From an uncultured Eubacteriales bacterium (lineage in GTDB: Bacteria; Bacillota; Clostridia; Peptostreptococcales; Anaerovoracaceae): a stretch of 55,149 nt of DNA. Both the position numbers and the translations under genes were made by a program. The DNA lies in the NCBI GenBank assembly GCA_902773665.1, contig CACYFF010000025.1:1-55149 (forward strand). The letters run 5' to 3'. The notes beneath the pieces were generated by a model that saw only the letters and a program-made list of their open reading frames with translations, did no database searches and was not told where the DNA came from. Of the stretch, positions 16,597-24,302 are shown in pieces; position 1 is the stretch's first letter, and each line of letters starts with the position of its first letter.

Positions 16597-18341
16597 AGCT
16601 TACGATAGACAATCTGCCCGTAAAGGTAAAAGAGGGCACCACTATCTTAAAGGCTGCGGAGACTGTCGGCATCCACATCCCCACGCTGTGCTACCTCGAA
16701 GGCATCAACGAGATCGGCGCCTGCCGGGTCTGCATCGTGGAGATCGAAGGCAAGCAGCAGCTGGAGGCATCCTGCAATACGGCGGTGGAGGAGGGCATGG
16801 TGGTCTACACCAACAGCCCCCGGGTGCGCAAATCCCGCCGCACCGTCGTGGAGCTCATCCTGTCCCAGCACGACTGCCTGTGCGCCACCTGCGTGCGCTC
16901 CGGCAACTGCGAACTGCAGACCGTAGCCAACGATCTGGGCATCTTAAAGCAGACCTATAAGAGAGAAGTCAAAGAGGCCGACTGGCCCAAGAGCTTCCCC
17001 CTGGTCCGCGACATGGCCAAGTGCATCAAGTGCATGCGCTGCGTGCAAATTTGCGACAAGGTGCAGGATATGCACATCTGGGACGTGGAAGGCACGGGTT
17101 CCCGTACGAACATCGACGTATCCCACAACCGGAGCATCAAGGAATCCGACTGCACCATCTGTGGCCAGTGCATCACGCATTGTCCGACAGGCGCTTTAAG
17201 AGAAAGAGACGACACCGACAAGGTGCTGGAGGCTCTGGCAGATCCGAACAAGATCACCGTCATTCAGGTCGCTCCAGCTGTCCGCACCGCCTGGGCGGAA
17301 TACTGGCATCTGGACAAGAAGAAGGCCACACCGGGACGCATGGTGGCAGCCATCCGCAAGCTCGGCTTCGACTACGTGTTCGACACCAACTTCTCCGCAG
17401 ACCTCACCATCATGGAGGAGGGAAGCGAGCTGCTGGCCCGTCTCGGCAAGCGCGGCGTCTATAAATTCCCCATGTTTACGAGCTGCTGCCCGGGCTGGGT
17501 AAGATTCCTCAAGTCCCAGTTCCCCGACATGACCGGCCAGCTGTCCACGGCGAAGAGCCCGCAGCAGATGTTCGGGGCCGTGGCGAAGAGCTACTTCGCG
17601 GAAAAGATCGGCGTTGACCCGAGGAACATCTTCTGCGTCTCCGTCATGCCCTGCACGGCGAAGAAGCACGAGTGCGCCATCCCCGGTATGAACGACGCCT
17701 GCGGCGATCCGGACGTGGATATCTCCCTCACCACGAGAGAACTGGTGCGGCTCATCCGCGCAGACCATATTACACCGGACGAACTCAAGGAAGACCAGTT
17801 CGATTCGCCCCTGGGCTCCGGCACCGGCGCTGCCGTCATCTTCGGCACCACCGGCGGCGTGATGGAAGCAGCGCTGCGAAGCGCCGTCTATCTTGCGACA
17901 GGCGAGAATCCCAGCCCCGACGCTTTCCCCGAAATGCGCGGTATGGACGGCTGGAAGGAAGCGACCTACGAAGTGGCGGGCAAACCCCTGCGCTGCGCTG
18001 TCGTCTCCGGTCTCGGCAACACCCGTAAGATCGTGGAAGCCATCCGCAGGGGCGAGGTGGAATACGAATTCGTGGAAGTCATGGCCTGTCCCGGCGGCTG
18101 CGCCGGAGGCGGCGGTCAGCCCATCCACGGCGGCAAGGAAATGGCGGAGAGCAGGGGAGGCTACCTGCGCGAACTGGACGAGAAGAGCGAACTGCGCTTC
18201 TCCCACGAGAATCCGGACGTCATCCGCATGTACGAAGAGTACTTCCAGAAGCCGCTGGGCCACAAGAGCCACCGGCTGCTCCATACGGACCACGACGCCT
18301 GGGAGATGCCCAGAAGTCCGCGTCTTGCAAACCGCGAATAG
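16590..18341 (+). CDS. hydA: [FeFe]-hydrogenase catalytic subunit
   Basis: A 583-residue multi-cluster [FeFe]-hydrogenase that reversibly makes H2. Domains in order: an N-terminal 2Fe-2S ferredoxin fold (CYLEGINEIGACRVC), a His/Cys-ligated 4Fe-4S site (HDCLCATCVRSGNC), two 4Fe-4S clusters (CIKCMRCVQIC; CTICGQCITHC), then the H-cluster domain with all three signatures, TSCCPGW, MPCTAKKHE and MACPGGCAGGGGQP. All cluster cysteines look intact. With the GltD-like partner it probably forms an NAD(P)H-linked soluble enzyme for redox disposal or electron recovery. Maturases HydEFG are not in the window. Confidence 0.94.
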   Translation: MVKLTIDNLPVKVKEGTTILKAAETVGIHIPTLCYLEGINEIGACRVCIVEIEGKQQLEASCNTAVEEGMVVYTNSPRVRKSRRTVVELILSQHDCLCATCVRSGNCELQTVANDLGILKQTYKREVKEADWPKSFPLVRDMAKCIKCMRCVQICDKVQDMHIWDVEGTGSRTNIDVSHNRSIKESDCTICGQCITHCPTGALRERDDTDKVLEALADPNKITVIQVAPAVRTAWAEYWHLDKKKATPGRMVAAIRKLGFDYVFDTNFSADLTIMEEGSELLARLGKRGVYKFPMFTSCCPGWVRFLKSQFPDMTGQLSTAKSPQQMFGAVAKSYFAEKIGVDPRNIFCVSVMPCTAKKHECAIPGMNDACGDPDVDISLTTRELVRLIRADHITPDELKEDQFDSPLGSGTGAAVIFGTTGGVMEAALRSAVYLATGENPSPDAFPEMRGMDGWKEATYEVAGKPLRCAVVSGLGNTRKIVEAIRRGEVEYEFVEVMACPGGCAGGGGQPIHGGKEMAESRGGYLRELDEKSELRFSHENPDVIRMYEEYFQKPLGHKSHRLLHTDHDAWEMPRSPRLANRE

Positions 18342-18357
18342 TTGAATTATAATGAAC

Positions 18358-18392
18358 CGCAGAGGCAGCGCTCCTGCCTCTGCGATTTATGT
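18358..18392 (+). terminator. hairpin after hydA
   Basis: CGCAGAGGCAG (18358-18368) pairs perfectly with CTGCCTCTGCG (18374-18384). The following bases are T-rich but interrupted (ATTTATGTTGTTT), so termination may be partial. An ATTATAAT immediately upstream (18347-18354) could act as a -10. Confidence 0.6.
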
Positions 18393-18442
18393 TGTTTAAA
18401 CGAAATATCATAACATTCTAAGCTAAAGGAGAACAAAGCATT

Positions 18443-19642
18443 ATGAAAGTATTAGTCATCAACTGCGGCAGCTCTTCCCTGAAGTATCAGGTCCTGGAAA
18501 TGGAGACCGAAGAACTCCTGTGCAAGGGTCTCGTCGAAAGAATCGGCATCGACGGTTCCGTCATCAAGCACGAGAAGATCGGTATGGACAAGTGGGTCCT
18601 GGAAACTCCGATGAAGGATCACAAGGATGCCATCGGCCACGTGCTGAACGCGCTCACCGACCCCGAGCACGGCGTAGCCAAGTCCATGGATGAGATCGGC
18701 GCAGTTGGCCACCGCGTAGTACACGCAGGCGAGAAGTATGCGGGCTCCGTCCTCATTACCGACGACGTCATCAAGGCTCTGGAAGAGTGCATCGACCTGG
18801 CTCCGCTGCACAACCCCGCCAACCTGCAGGGTATCGCAGCCTGCAAGGCTCTTATGCCCAACACCCCGATGGTAGGCGTTTTCGACACCGCATTCCATCA
18901 GACCATGCCGGCAGAATCCTATCTGTACGCGCTGCCCTATGAGTACTACACCAAGTACGGCGTTCGCCGCTACGGCTTCCACGGAACCTCCCACAGATAC
19001 GTCTCCCTGAAGGCTGCGGAAATGCTGGGCAAGAAGCCCGAAGATCTGAAGATCATCACCTGCCACCTGGGCAACGGCGCTTCTCTGGCAGCAGTTTGCG
19101 GCGGCAAGGTATTCGATACTTCCATGGGCTTTACTCCGGTCGCAGGCCTCGTGATGGGCACCCGCTGCGGCGACATTGACCCGGCCATCCTGGGCTACGT
19201 TGCTGCGAAGGAAGGTAAGGACCTGGCTGCGATGGACAAGGTCATCAACAAGGAATCCGGCGTCTACGGTCTGTCCGGCGTTTCCTCCGACTTCCGCGAT
19301 GTAGAGAACGCGGCTAACGAGGGCAACGAACAGGCTGCTACCGCTCTGAAGGTCTATGCTCACAGAGTAAAGAGCTACATCGGCGCCTACATGGCAGAGA
19401 TGAACGGCTGCGACGCCATCGTCTTTACCGCAGGTCTGGGCGAAAACGGCATCACCATGAGAAAGGCGATCTGCGAAAACATGGAGAACCTGGGCATCGA
19501 ACTGTGCGACGAGCGCAACAACGTCCGCGGCAAGGATACCGTCATCTCCAAGGATTCCAGCAAGGTCAAGATCCTGCTCATCCCGACCAACGAAGAGCTG
19601 ATGATCGCAAAGGACACCTACGAGATCGTTACGGGAAAATAG
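18443..19642 (+). CDS. ackA: acetate kinase
   Basis: AckA converts acetyl phosphate and ADP to acetate and ATP. The 399-residue protein opens with [14 protein letters not shown], has GHRVVHAG, the catalytic region [23 protein letters not shown], and [20 protein letters not shown] precedes the ATG. Glycine reductase, encoded later in the window, makes acetyl phosphate, so AckA is the expected ATP-yielding step for glycine fermentation. A pta gene is not adjacent. rpmF follows with its own promoter. Confidence 0.97.
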   Translation: MKVLVINCGSSSLKYQVLEMETEELLCKGLVERIGIDGSVIKHEKIGMDKWVLETPMKDHKDAIGHVLNALTDPEHGVAKSMDEIGAVGHRVVHAGEKYAGSVLITDDVIKALEECIDLAPLHNPANLQGIAACKALMPNTPMVGVFDTAFHQTMPAESYLYALPYEYYTKYGVRRYGFHGTSHRYVSLKAAEMLGKKPEDLKIITCHLGNGASLAAVCGGKVFDTSMGFTPVAGLVMGTRCGDIDPAILGYVAAKEGKDLAAMDKVINKESGVYGLSGVSSDFRDVENAANEGNEQAATALKVYAHRVKSYIGAYMAEMNGCDAIVFTAGLGENGITMRKAICENMENLGIELCDERNNVRGKDTVISKDSSKVKILLIPTNEELMIAKDTYEIVTGK

Positions 19643-19646
19643 TTTC

Positions 19647-19675
19647 TTGACAAAAGATAACTGTTTTACTATACT
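19647..19675 (+). promoter_or_regulatory. rpmF promoter
   Basis: Perfect TTGACA (19647-19652), 17-base spacer and TATACT (19670-19675), directly after the ackA stop. Confidence 0.8.
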
Positions 19676-19710
19676 CTAATAGTTAGTTTACTGGAAAAGG
19701 AGGTGTTCAC

Positions 19711-19890
19711 ATGGCAGTACCTAAGAGAAGAACTTCCTCAGCTAAGACATCCAGCAGAAAATCTGCGAACATGGTGAAGTCCGCACCGGCATTATCCGTA
19801 TGCCCCAAGTGCCACGAGCCCAAGCTTCCTCACAGAGTTTGCCCCAATTGCGGTTATTATGACGGCAAAGAGGTAGTATCCGAGGAATAA
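19711..19890 (+). CDS. rpmF: 50S ribosomal protein L32
   Basis: A 59-residue L32 beginning [16 protein letters not shown]. Two CxxC pairs (VCPKCHEPK and VCPNCGYY) form an intact zinc ribbon. AAAAGGAGGTG precedes the ATG. The yceD-like gene that often precedes rpmF is absent; ackA takes that place. Confidence 0.94.
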   Translation: MAVPKRRTSSAKTSSRKSANMVKSAPALSVCPKCHEPKLPHRVCPNCGYYDGKEVVSEE

Positions 19891-19934
19891 GGATAGATCG
19901 TAAAAGACTTTTAGCTAAAGGACAGAAACAAGAG

Positions 19935-19970
19935 AGCGGCCTTTGCGCAGGGCCGCTTTCGTTTTTTTTG
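19935..19970 (+). terminator. rpmF terminator
   Basis: AGCGGCC (19935-19941) pairs with GGCCGCT (19951-19957), followed by TTCG and eight T residues. Confidence 0.85.
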
Positions 19971-19996
19971 CATTTTGGCGAAAATCGTGCTAAAAT
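19968..19996 (+). promoter_or_regulatory. promoter of the cobalamin-like leader RNA
   Basis: TTGCAT (19968-19973), 17-base spacer, TAAAAT (19991-19996) with TG one base upstream (extended -10). It overlaps the end of the rpmF terminator. Confidence 0.6.
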
Positions 19997-20004
19997 CGTA
20001 ATAT

Positions 20005-20272
20005 GTATAACGAATAGCGTGGCCTTTGGTCGCGAGGGCCGGCGGAAAGCGGAGCTTCCGAACTGCTGCCGGTATCGATCGCGTGAATTGACAAGTCCGG
20101 TGCGAGTCCGGCGCTGTCTTACCTTAACCGTGAGCAGGGTCTCCCTGCGAGCCGGGACTGCCAGCCATCGGTCAGACCAGACATCAAGGTGGAATGTTTG
20201 TCGGCTGCAAGCCTAAACCAGCAAAGTAGGCTTGGCGACCGCATACTCCCATCTTTTTTATTGGTCTGACCC
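20005..20272 (+). ncRNA. structured leader RNA, divergent cobalamin-riboswitch candidate
   Basis: This long leader contains CCGGTGCGAGTCCGGCGCTG (20097-20116), which closely matches the conserved core of cobalamin riboswitches. It is followed by stems such as GCAGGG/CCCTGC, then GAGCCGGGACTGCC and GGTCAGACC, which only loosely resemble the B12-box region. The canonical ACCCGCTACTGT segment is not recognisable. Downstream, AAGCCTA (20209-20215) pairs with TAGGCTT (20227-20233), a run of six T residues follows, and GGTCAGACCA (20170-20179) can pair with TGGTCTGACC (20262-20271) just before the next ATG. It may be a divergent aptamer or a decayed one. Two clear cobalamin riboswitches lie nearby. 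Confidence 0.45.
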
Positions 20273-20545
20273 ATGGAACAGGAAAAGAAGCATAAACTCA
20301 CAAAGGAAGAACTTATCGTTATCCTTCAGAATAAGCGCGAAGAACTGGACAAGGTTCCCACGAAAAAAAACATGACGCCCGAAGTGATCGGCGCCATCCA
20401 CCGGGAATTCGGCAAATGGATCTATGCGCTGGAGGCAGCAGGTCTGCGTACGCCTTCCGAAACCTCTTTGCTGCGTCGCAAGCACAGCAAGGCGAAGTGG
20501 AAGAAGCTGCATAGACACGGTTCGAAGGAAGATATGAAAAAGTAA
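20273..20545 (+). CDS. small HEAR-repeat (homing-endonuclease-associated repeat) protein
   Basis: A 90-residue basic protein. Residues 8-58 (LTKEELIVILQNKREELDKV, then PTKKNM, HREFGKWIYALEAAGL) fit the homing-endonuclease-associated repeat, a small DNA-binding unit also found outside endonucleases. No nuclease domain is present. The C-terminal 30 residues are Lys/Arg/His-rich. No Shine-Dalgarno precedes the ATG; instead the ATG follows the 3' arm of a long inverted repeat in the leader RNA. The function is unknown; a regulator made under corrinoid control is one possibility. Confidence 0.6.
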   Translation: MEQEKKHKLTKEELIVILQNKREELDKVPTKKNMTPEVIGAIHREFGKWIYALEAAGLRTPSETSLLRRKHSKAKWKKLHRHGSKEDMKK

Positions 20546-20549
20546 ATTA

Positions 20550-20606
20550 TTGACATGGAAATATATGGCATATATAATAGCAGGGCAGAGATGCGCTGCT
20601 TTTTTG
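20550..20606 (+). promoter_or_regulatory. consensus promoter followed at once by a short terminator hairpin
   Basis: Perfect TTGACA (20550-20555), 17-base spacer, perfect TATAAT (20573-20578). Then AGCAG..GC (20579-20586) pairs with GC..CTGCT (20593-20600) and is followed by TTTTTT. The promoter should mostly produce an RNA of under 30 nt, or leak into higBA. Confidence 0.6.
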
Positions 20607-20625
20607 TTGAATGATATATGACTGT

Positions 20626-20654
20626 TTGACATGCACACGCAATATGGGTATAAT
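20626..20654 (+). promoter_or_regulatory. second consensus promoter at the higB start
   Basis: Perfect TTGACA (20626-20631), 17-base spacer, perfect TATAAT (20649-20654). The -10 ends one base before the preferred higB ATG (20656), so this promoter would start inside higB, or higB begins elsewhere. Confidence 0.6.
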
Positions 20655-20655
20655 T

Positions 20656-20943
20656 ATGGACAGAATACGATCCTTTGCAGATGCAGAGACCAAAAACATC
20701 TATGAACAAACAAGATCTCTCAAATTGCCTTTTGAAATTCAGCATATTGCGCTGCGTAAATTGATTTTGCTGGATCATGCAGAAACCTTGGAAGATCTGC
20801 GGCTTCCGCCGGCTAACCACCTGGAAAAGTTAAAAGGGGACCGAACAGGGCAATACAGTATTAGGATCAATGCGAAATATCGAATCTGTTTTCGATATGA
20901 AAATGGCTATTATTTCGATGTTGAAATCTGTGATTATCACTAG
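20656..20943 (+). CDS. higB: HigB-like toxin (RelE superfamily mRNA interferase)
   Basis: A 95-residue protein of the HigB/RelE fold. The visible pattern is IRSFADAETKNIYEQ, LKLPFEIQHIALRKL, DLRLPPANHLEKLKGDRTGQ, then YSIRINAKYRICFRYENG and VEICDYH, the usual HigB ending. It should cleave mRNA at the ribosome. The antitoxin higA follows 12 bases on. Start choice is uncertain: 20656 fits the family N-terminus, but a consensus -10 ends just before it; in-frame ATGs at 20611 and 20644 would use the upstream promoter. No RBS is obvious. AT-rich relative to the neighbourhood. Confidence 0.8.
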   Translation: MDRIRSFADAETKNIYEQTRSLKLPFEIQHIALRKLILLDHAETLEDLRLPPANHLEKLKGDRTGQYSIRINAKYRICFRYENGYYFDVEICDYH

Positions 20944-20955
20944 AAGAGGTTAAAT

Positions 20956-21249
20956 ATGAACGATTACCTGATTACGCCAACCGCCGGAGAGATCCTTTCA
21001 GAGGAATTCATGAAACCTCTCAACATTTCGGCGTACCGGCTGGCTATGGACATCCGTGTACCGGTTTCCCGTATCCAGGATATTCTGCACGGCAGAAGAA
21101 AAATCACAGCAGATACGTCTATCCGCCTTGCCAAATATTTTGGCGTATCGGATGCATATTTCCTTAACATTCAAAACGATATCGACCTGCGTAATGCAAG
21201 AATGCAACTGATAAGTGAATTGCCGCTGATCCCGGCAGCAGTTGTCTAA
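20956..21249 (+). CDS. higA: HigA-like antitoxin (XRE family)
   Basis: A 97-residue helix-turn-helix antitoxin. TPTAGEILSEEFMKPLNISA, then YRLAMDIRVPVSRIQDILHG and RLAKYFGVSDAYFLNIQ are HigA-typical. It should neutralise HigB and repress the operon. AAGAGG lies upstream of the ATG. Confidence 0.88.
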   Translation: MNDYLITPTAGEILSEEFMKPLNISAYRLAMDIRVPVSRIQDILHGRRKITADTSIRLAKYFGVSDAYFLNIQNDIDLRNARMQLISELPLIPAAVV

Positions 21250-21260
21250 GGATTCTGCCA

Positions 21261-21361
21261 CCCACACGATTATTTAGAGATCACCCACACGCATCAAAAA
21301 AGTGGGCGATTTCCGCCCACACGATAATTTAGAGTCCACCCACACCCACACGATTATTTAG
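21261..21361 (+). repeat. three copies of a 17-base direct repeat upstream of abiE
   Basis: CCCACACGATTATTTAG occurs at 21261-21277 and 21345-21361 and with one change (CCCACACGATAATTTAG) at 21316-21332. A partial copy, CACCCACACGCAT, is at 21282-21294. Spacing is irregular and the gaps are short, so this is not CRISPR. It may be an operator array or a small repeated element. Confidence 0.8.
21295..21320 (-). terminator. orphan minus-strand terminator inside the repeat block
   Basis: On the minus strand GTGGGCG, a 5-nt loop, CGCCCAC (21302-21320) is followed by six T residues (A-run 21296-21301 on plus). No minus-strand gene is visible upstream of it. Confidence 0.5.
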
Positions 21362-21389
21362 GGCGCCTTTTTATTGATTTTCTCCGGAA

Positions 21390-21408
21390 ACTTGTATAAA
21401 ATACAAGT
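21390..21408 (+). promoter_or_regulatory. palindrome over the abiE -10 region, probable operator
   Basis: ACTTGTAT (21390-21397), 3-base centre, ATACAAGT (21401-21408): a perfect 8+8 palindrome covering TATAAA. A TTGATT lies at 21374-21379. AbiEi-type antitoxins are known to repress their own promoters through inverted repeats; that this is the site is inference. Confidence 0.5.
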
Positions 21409-21422
21409 ACGAGGTGAAAATA

Positions 21423-21995
21423 ATGATTAAGACAAGCACGATGCTTCTGGATGAATTGGCTGCATATCAAGATCCCTTTGGTAAGATCCGCAGAATGTGC
21501 CAGGCAGGGGAACTCTATCCGCTAACAAGAGGTCTTTATGAAACGGATGCCAATGCACCCGGGTTTATGCTGGCAGCTGCGATCTACGGACCATCTTACC
21601 TGTCCTTTGAATATGCGCTTTCCTTCTACGATCTCATCCCGGAACGGGTATTCACATATACTTCCGCCACACGCGGTAAGGGCAAGAAAAAGACATATGA
21701 AAACCATTTCGGCCGCTACTCCTATGCGGATATACCTGTCGCTGCTTTCCCATATGGTACAGAGATCCTTCAGCAGGGCGATTATGCATGCGCCATCGCA
21801 ACGCCCGAAAAGGCCGTCTGCGATAAGCTTTATCAGATCCGCTCCGTACACAGTATCAAGGCTTTGAAAACATTGCTTTTCGAAGATCTCCGGATAGATC
21901 CGGAACAGTTCGCTTCACTGGATCAGAAGCTCCTCACAGAGCTTTGTCCGTTATATCACAGTTCAACGTTAGACGTCTTCAACCGCTATCTTTAA
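21423..21995 (+). CDS. abiEi: AbiEi-type antitoxin (type IV toxin-antitoxin)
   Basis: A 190-residue protein with a short N-terminal winged-helix part (LAAYQDPFGKIRRMCQAGEL, YPLTRGLYETD) and the AbiEi C-terminal region (GPSYLSFEYALSFYDLIPE, ATPEKAVCDKLYQIRSV). AbiEi antitoxins repress transcription and counter the AbiEii nucleotidyltransferase without necessarily binding it. The ATG at 21423 with GAGGTG upstream is preferred over a GTG at 21414. The toxin gene follows after 6 bases. Confidence 0.85.
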   Translation: MIKTSTMLLDELAAYQDPFGKIRRMCQAGELYPLTRGLYETDANAPGFMLAAAIYGPSYLSFEYALSFYDLIPERVFTYTSATRGKGKKKTYENHFGRYSYADIPVAAFPYGTEILQQGDYACAIATPEKAVCDKLYQIRSVHSIKALKTLLFEDLRIDPEQFASLDQKLLTELCPLYHSSTLDVFNRYL

Positions 21996-22001
21996 AATGC
22001 C

Positions 22002-22862
22002 ATGAATACACAAATCGACGAAATGCTCCGTCTTCGCGCCGATGCGCAAGATCCGGATAAAAAGAATCTCGTAAAGGAAATCCTGCAGGAAATCGTTCTC
22101 TGTGGTTTATCCCGCGCCGGCTTTTTTAAAAAAGCTGCTTTTTACGGTGGAACTGCTTTGCGGATCTTTTATGGATTGGATCGTTTTTCGGAAGACCTGG
22201 ATTTCTCTCTGATGGAAAAAGATCTGGATTTCGATCTTGCGGCATATTTTCCTATGCTGGAGAAAGAACTGGAGAGCTATGGGCTGAATATGACGGTCTC
22301 CGAGAAAGAAAAGTATAGCGATACTGCGATCCAATCGGCTTTCCTAAAAGGAAATACGCGGGAATTACTTCTGCAGTTCTATGCGGATCCGAAACTGTCG
22401 AATACGGTCCCCTCCAATGAATCCTTAAGAATCAAATTTGAGATCGATATCGATCCGCCTGCCTCTGCCGGATTTGAACGCCGCTATAAGCTGCTTCCGT
22501 CTCCGCATGAAGTCAATCTGTACGATCTTCCGTCTCTCTTCGCCGGAAAAACCCATGCAGTCCTATGCCGGGCATGGAAGAACCGGATAAAAGGCCGCGA
22601 TCTATATGATTACGTGTTCTATCTTTCCCGCGATGTCCGAATCAACCTTCCGCATCTGAGGGAACGGCTGATCGCTTCCGGTGCGCTTGCGCCGAACGAT
22701 CACTTCGATCTCGGTATCCTTAAAGATATGCTCAATGAAAAATTCGATCAGATCGATTATGCTTCTGCAAAAGAAGACGTAAGGCATTTTATCCGGGATG
22801 AAGCTTCTTTGGATCTGTGGAATGCGGACTTCTTCAAAGCGATCACAGCAGAACTGCATTAA
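22002..22862 (+). CDS. abiEii: AbiEii-type nucleotidyltransferase toxin
   Basis: A 286-residue DUF1814 nucleotidyltransferase. The catalytic motif is clear: GGTALRIFYGLDRFSEDLDF, with the paired Asp residues in EDLDF, and KFEIDIDPP further on supplying the third carboxylate. A conserved KNRIKGRDLYDYVFYLSRD follows. Relatives block tRNA or other cellular targets by nucleotide transfer and take part in phage abortive infection. Full length, no disruption seen. Confidence 0.88.
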   Translation: MNTQIDEMLRLRADAQDPDKKNLVKEILQEIVLCGLSRAGFFKKAAFYGGTALRIFYGLDRFSEDLDFSLMEKDLDFDLAAYFPMLEKELESYGLNMTVSEKEKYSDTAIQSAFLKGNTRELLLQFYADPKLSNTVPSNESLRIKFEIDIDPPASAGFERRYKLLPSPHEVNLYDLPSLFAGKTHAVLCRAWKNRIKGRDLYDYVFYLSRDVRINLPHLRERLIASGALAPNDHFDLGILKDMLNEKFDQIDYASAKEDVRHFIRDEASLDLWNADFFKAITAELH

Positions 22863-22878
22863 TGCTCCGCCTTCCGCC

Positions 22879-22908
22879 TTGCCAACCCCCGCCATCTTAT
22901 GCTACAAT
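22879..22908 (+). promoter_or_regulatory. promoter of the first cobalamin-riboswitch operon
   Basis: TTGCCA (22879-22884), 18-base spacer, TACAAT (22903-22908) with an extended TGC just before it. Confidence 0.65.
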
Positions 22909-22930
22909 AACTCCAACACAACTAAATACG

Positions 22931-23097
22931 AGCCATGTGCCCCTTATCCGGGGTCAAAAGAGAAACCGGTGCAAATCCGGTGCAGACCCGCTACTGTAAT
23001 TGGGGAGCGGACGTTCACGGCGAAAGCCGCCCACTGGCCGACAGGCCGGGAAGGGGACCGTCCGCGTCGATCCATCAGCCAGGAAACCTGCATGGCT
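22931..23097 (+). ncRNA. cobalamin riboswitch, long (class I-like) form
   Basis: P1 is AGCCATG (22931-22937) with CATGGCT (23091-23097). Inside are CCGGTGCAAATCCGG, the conserved ACCCGCTACTGTAAT, a peripheral domain with CACTGG and GGGAAGGGG, and the 3' B12 box AGCCAGGAAACCTGC (23076-23090). The large extension with CACTGG/GGGAAGG is the feature of adenosylcobalamin-preferring class I aptamers. A terminator follows at 23153, so high cobalamin should lower transcription of the surface-protein genes downstream. Confidence 0.93.
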
Positions 23098-23152
23098 TGC
23101 GTATGAATCCACAGTCCTGCGGAGATCGGGCCTGTGATGGACTGTAAATTCG

Positions 23153-23184
23153 GAACAGTAGAATCGCTCTACTGTTCTTTTTTT
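23153..23184 (+). terminator. terminator of the first cobalamin riboswitch
   Basis: GAACAGTAG (23153-23161) pairs with CTACTGTTC (23169-23177), followed by seven T residues. The 125 bases between it and the next start hold no gene I can recognise. Confidence 0.9.
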
Positions 23185-23309
23185 GTACCGGGGCGTGACC
23201 CGCCCAACAACTGTCTGCATTCAGCGGTTGCTGTATCGCTGTTTTGATAGATCGCAGTGCAGAATTGCATTGCGAGGTCCCATTCAGTTATTGAAAGGAG
23301 AAACCCAAG

Positions 23310-24299
23310 ATGACAAAGAAACTTATAACTTTATTGCTGGCATTGACGATGGTCTTTGCCTGTGCGGTGCCGAGCTTTGCAGTAACGGCTAATTCAATCC
23401 CTGTTGTCGGTGGTGATTCATATTACTTGCAGGGATCGGCATCAAGTTATGCAGTTACCGATGCTATTACCGTACATGTCTATATTAACAGTGGAACTTA
23501 TCAAAACTCTAGTTCTGTTAAATATGGGCCAATTGATGCTGTATATGATGTAACGCTTACTCCAACACAATCCACAACATATTCTGTGGAAGATGTCCTC
23601 TATGCAATTAATAATAGCACGACGAATACTATACTCTTCGATATGTCAACACCTGATCCAACAGGTTCACATCAAAGCTGGCTTCATGGGGTCAAAGACA
23701 CGTCTATAAACTCTAGTTTTTGGTTTGCAGCCAGCACTCTATATAATGGATCGACTCCATATTATTGCGGATGGATGTTCAGAATTAATGGAAATATCCC
23801 TGCATATATAGCTACGGTTAATAATGAGGAAAAGATATTAGGTTATGAAATTGCAGATGCTTATGTAAGCGATGGTGATGTAATCAACCTGTATTATTCT
23901 AATATTTATAATCATAATTTTGCGACAAAATCAGATGCGCTAGTCCTTACTGGCACCCCAACATTGAGCGACAATACTTATTCTGCAACATTTAAAGCAA
24001 TGCAGTGTCAATGCTATAAAGATGAGGGCGATGAAGATTGGACTCTTGTGAATTGGTCCCTGCTTGCTGGTAATAATTATGAAGTCTTGATTGATGGGGT
24101 ATCCTACGGCACAATATCAACTGATGGTACTACAGGTTGCTTTACAGTGACCGGACTTTCTGAAGGTACTCATACGATTAGAATCGCCACAGTGTCAACA
24201 AAAGTATTTAGGGTTGGAAGTACCAACTTCCCAAGCTGGAAAGTGTTGAAGGAGTTTGGCCTTTGCACCATTTTTGAATGTGGTAACGGAGGAAATTAG
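23310..24299 (+). CDS. secreted DUF4430-like (transcobalamin beta-domain-like) protein
   Basis: A 329-residue exported protein: signal peptide 1-25 ending CAVPSFA, then a beta-rich region. Residues 48-205 have features of DUF4430, the fold of the transcobalamin C-terminal domain: ITVHVYINSG, YSVEDVLYAINN, GWMFRINGNIPAY and VSDGDVINLYYSN. A second beta domain, Ig-like, covers about 210-310. No anchor is seen, so it may be free or bound to the next protein. It is the first gene after the cobalamin riboswitch, has a good AAAGGAG RBS, and overlaps functionally with the next gene (3 bases apart). Strongly AT-rich. Confidence 0.65.
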   Translation: MTKKLITLLLALTMVFACAVPSFAVTANSIPVVGGDSYYLQGSASSYAVTDAITVHVYINSGTYQNSSSVKYGPIDAVYDVTLTPTQSTTYSVEDVLYAINNSTTNTILFDMSTPDPTGSHQSWLHGVKDTSINSSFWFAASTLYNGSTPYYCGWMFRINGNIPAYIATVNNEEKILGYEIADAYVSDGDVINLYYSNIYNHNFATKSDALVLTGTPTLSDNTYSATFKAMQCQCYKDEGDEDWTLVNWSLLAGNNYEVLIDGVSYGTISTDGTTGCFTVTGLSEGTHTIRIATVSTKVFRVGSTNFPSWKVLKEFGLCTIFECGNGGN

Positions 24300-24302
24300 T
24301 TA

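Noticed and set aside
20005-20272. tmRNA, RNase P, SRP RNA, group I or group II intron
   Set aside because: None of the diagnostic conserved segments of those RNAs could be found; the cobalamin-like core is the only match.
21261-21361. CRISPR array
   Set aside because: Only three to four short repeats with irregular gaps of 12-38 bases, and no cas genes in the window.
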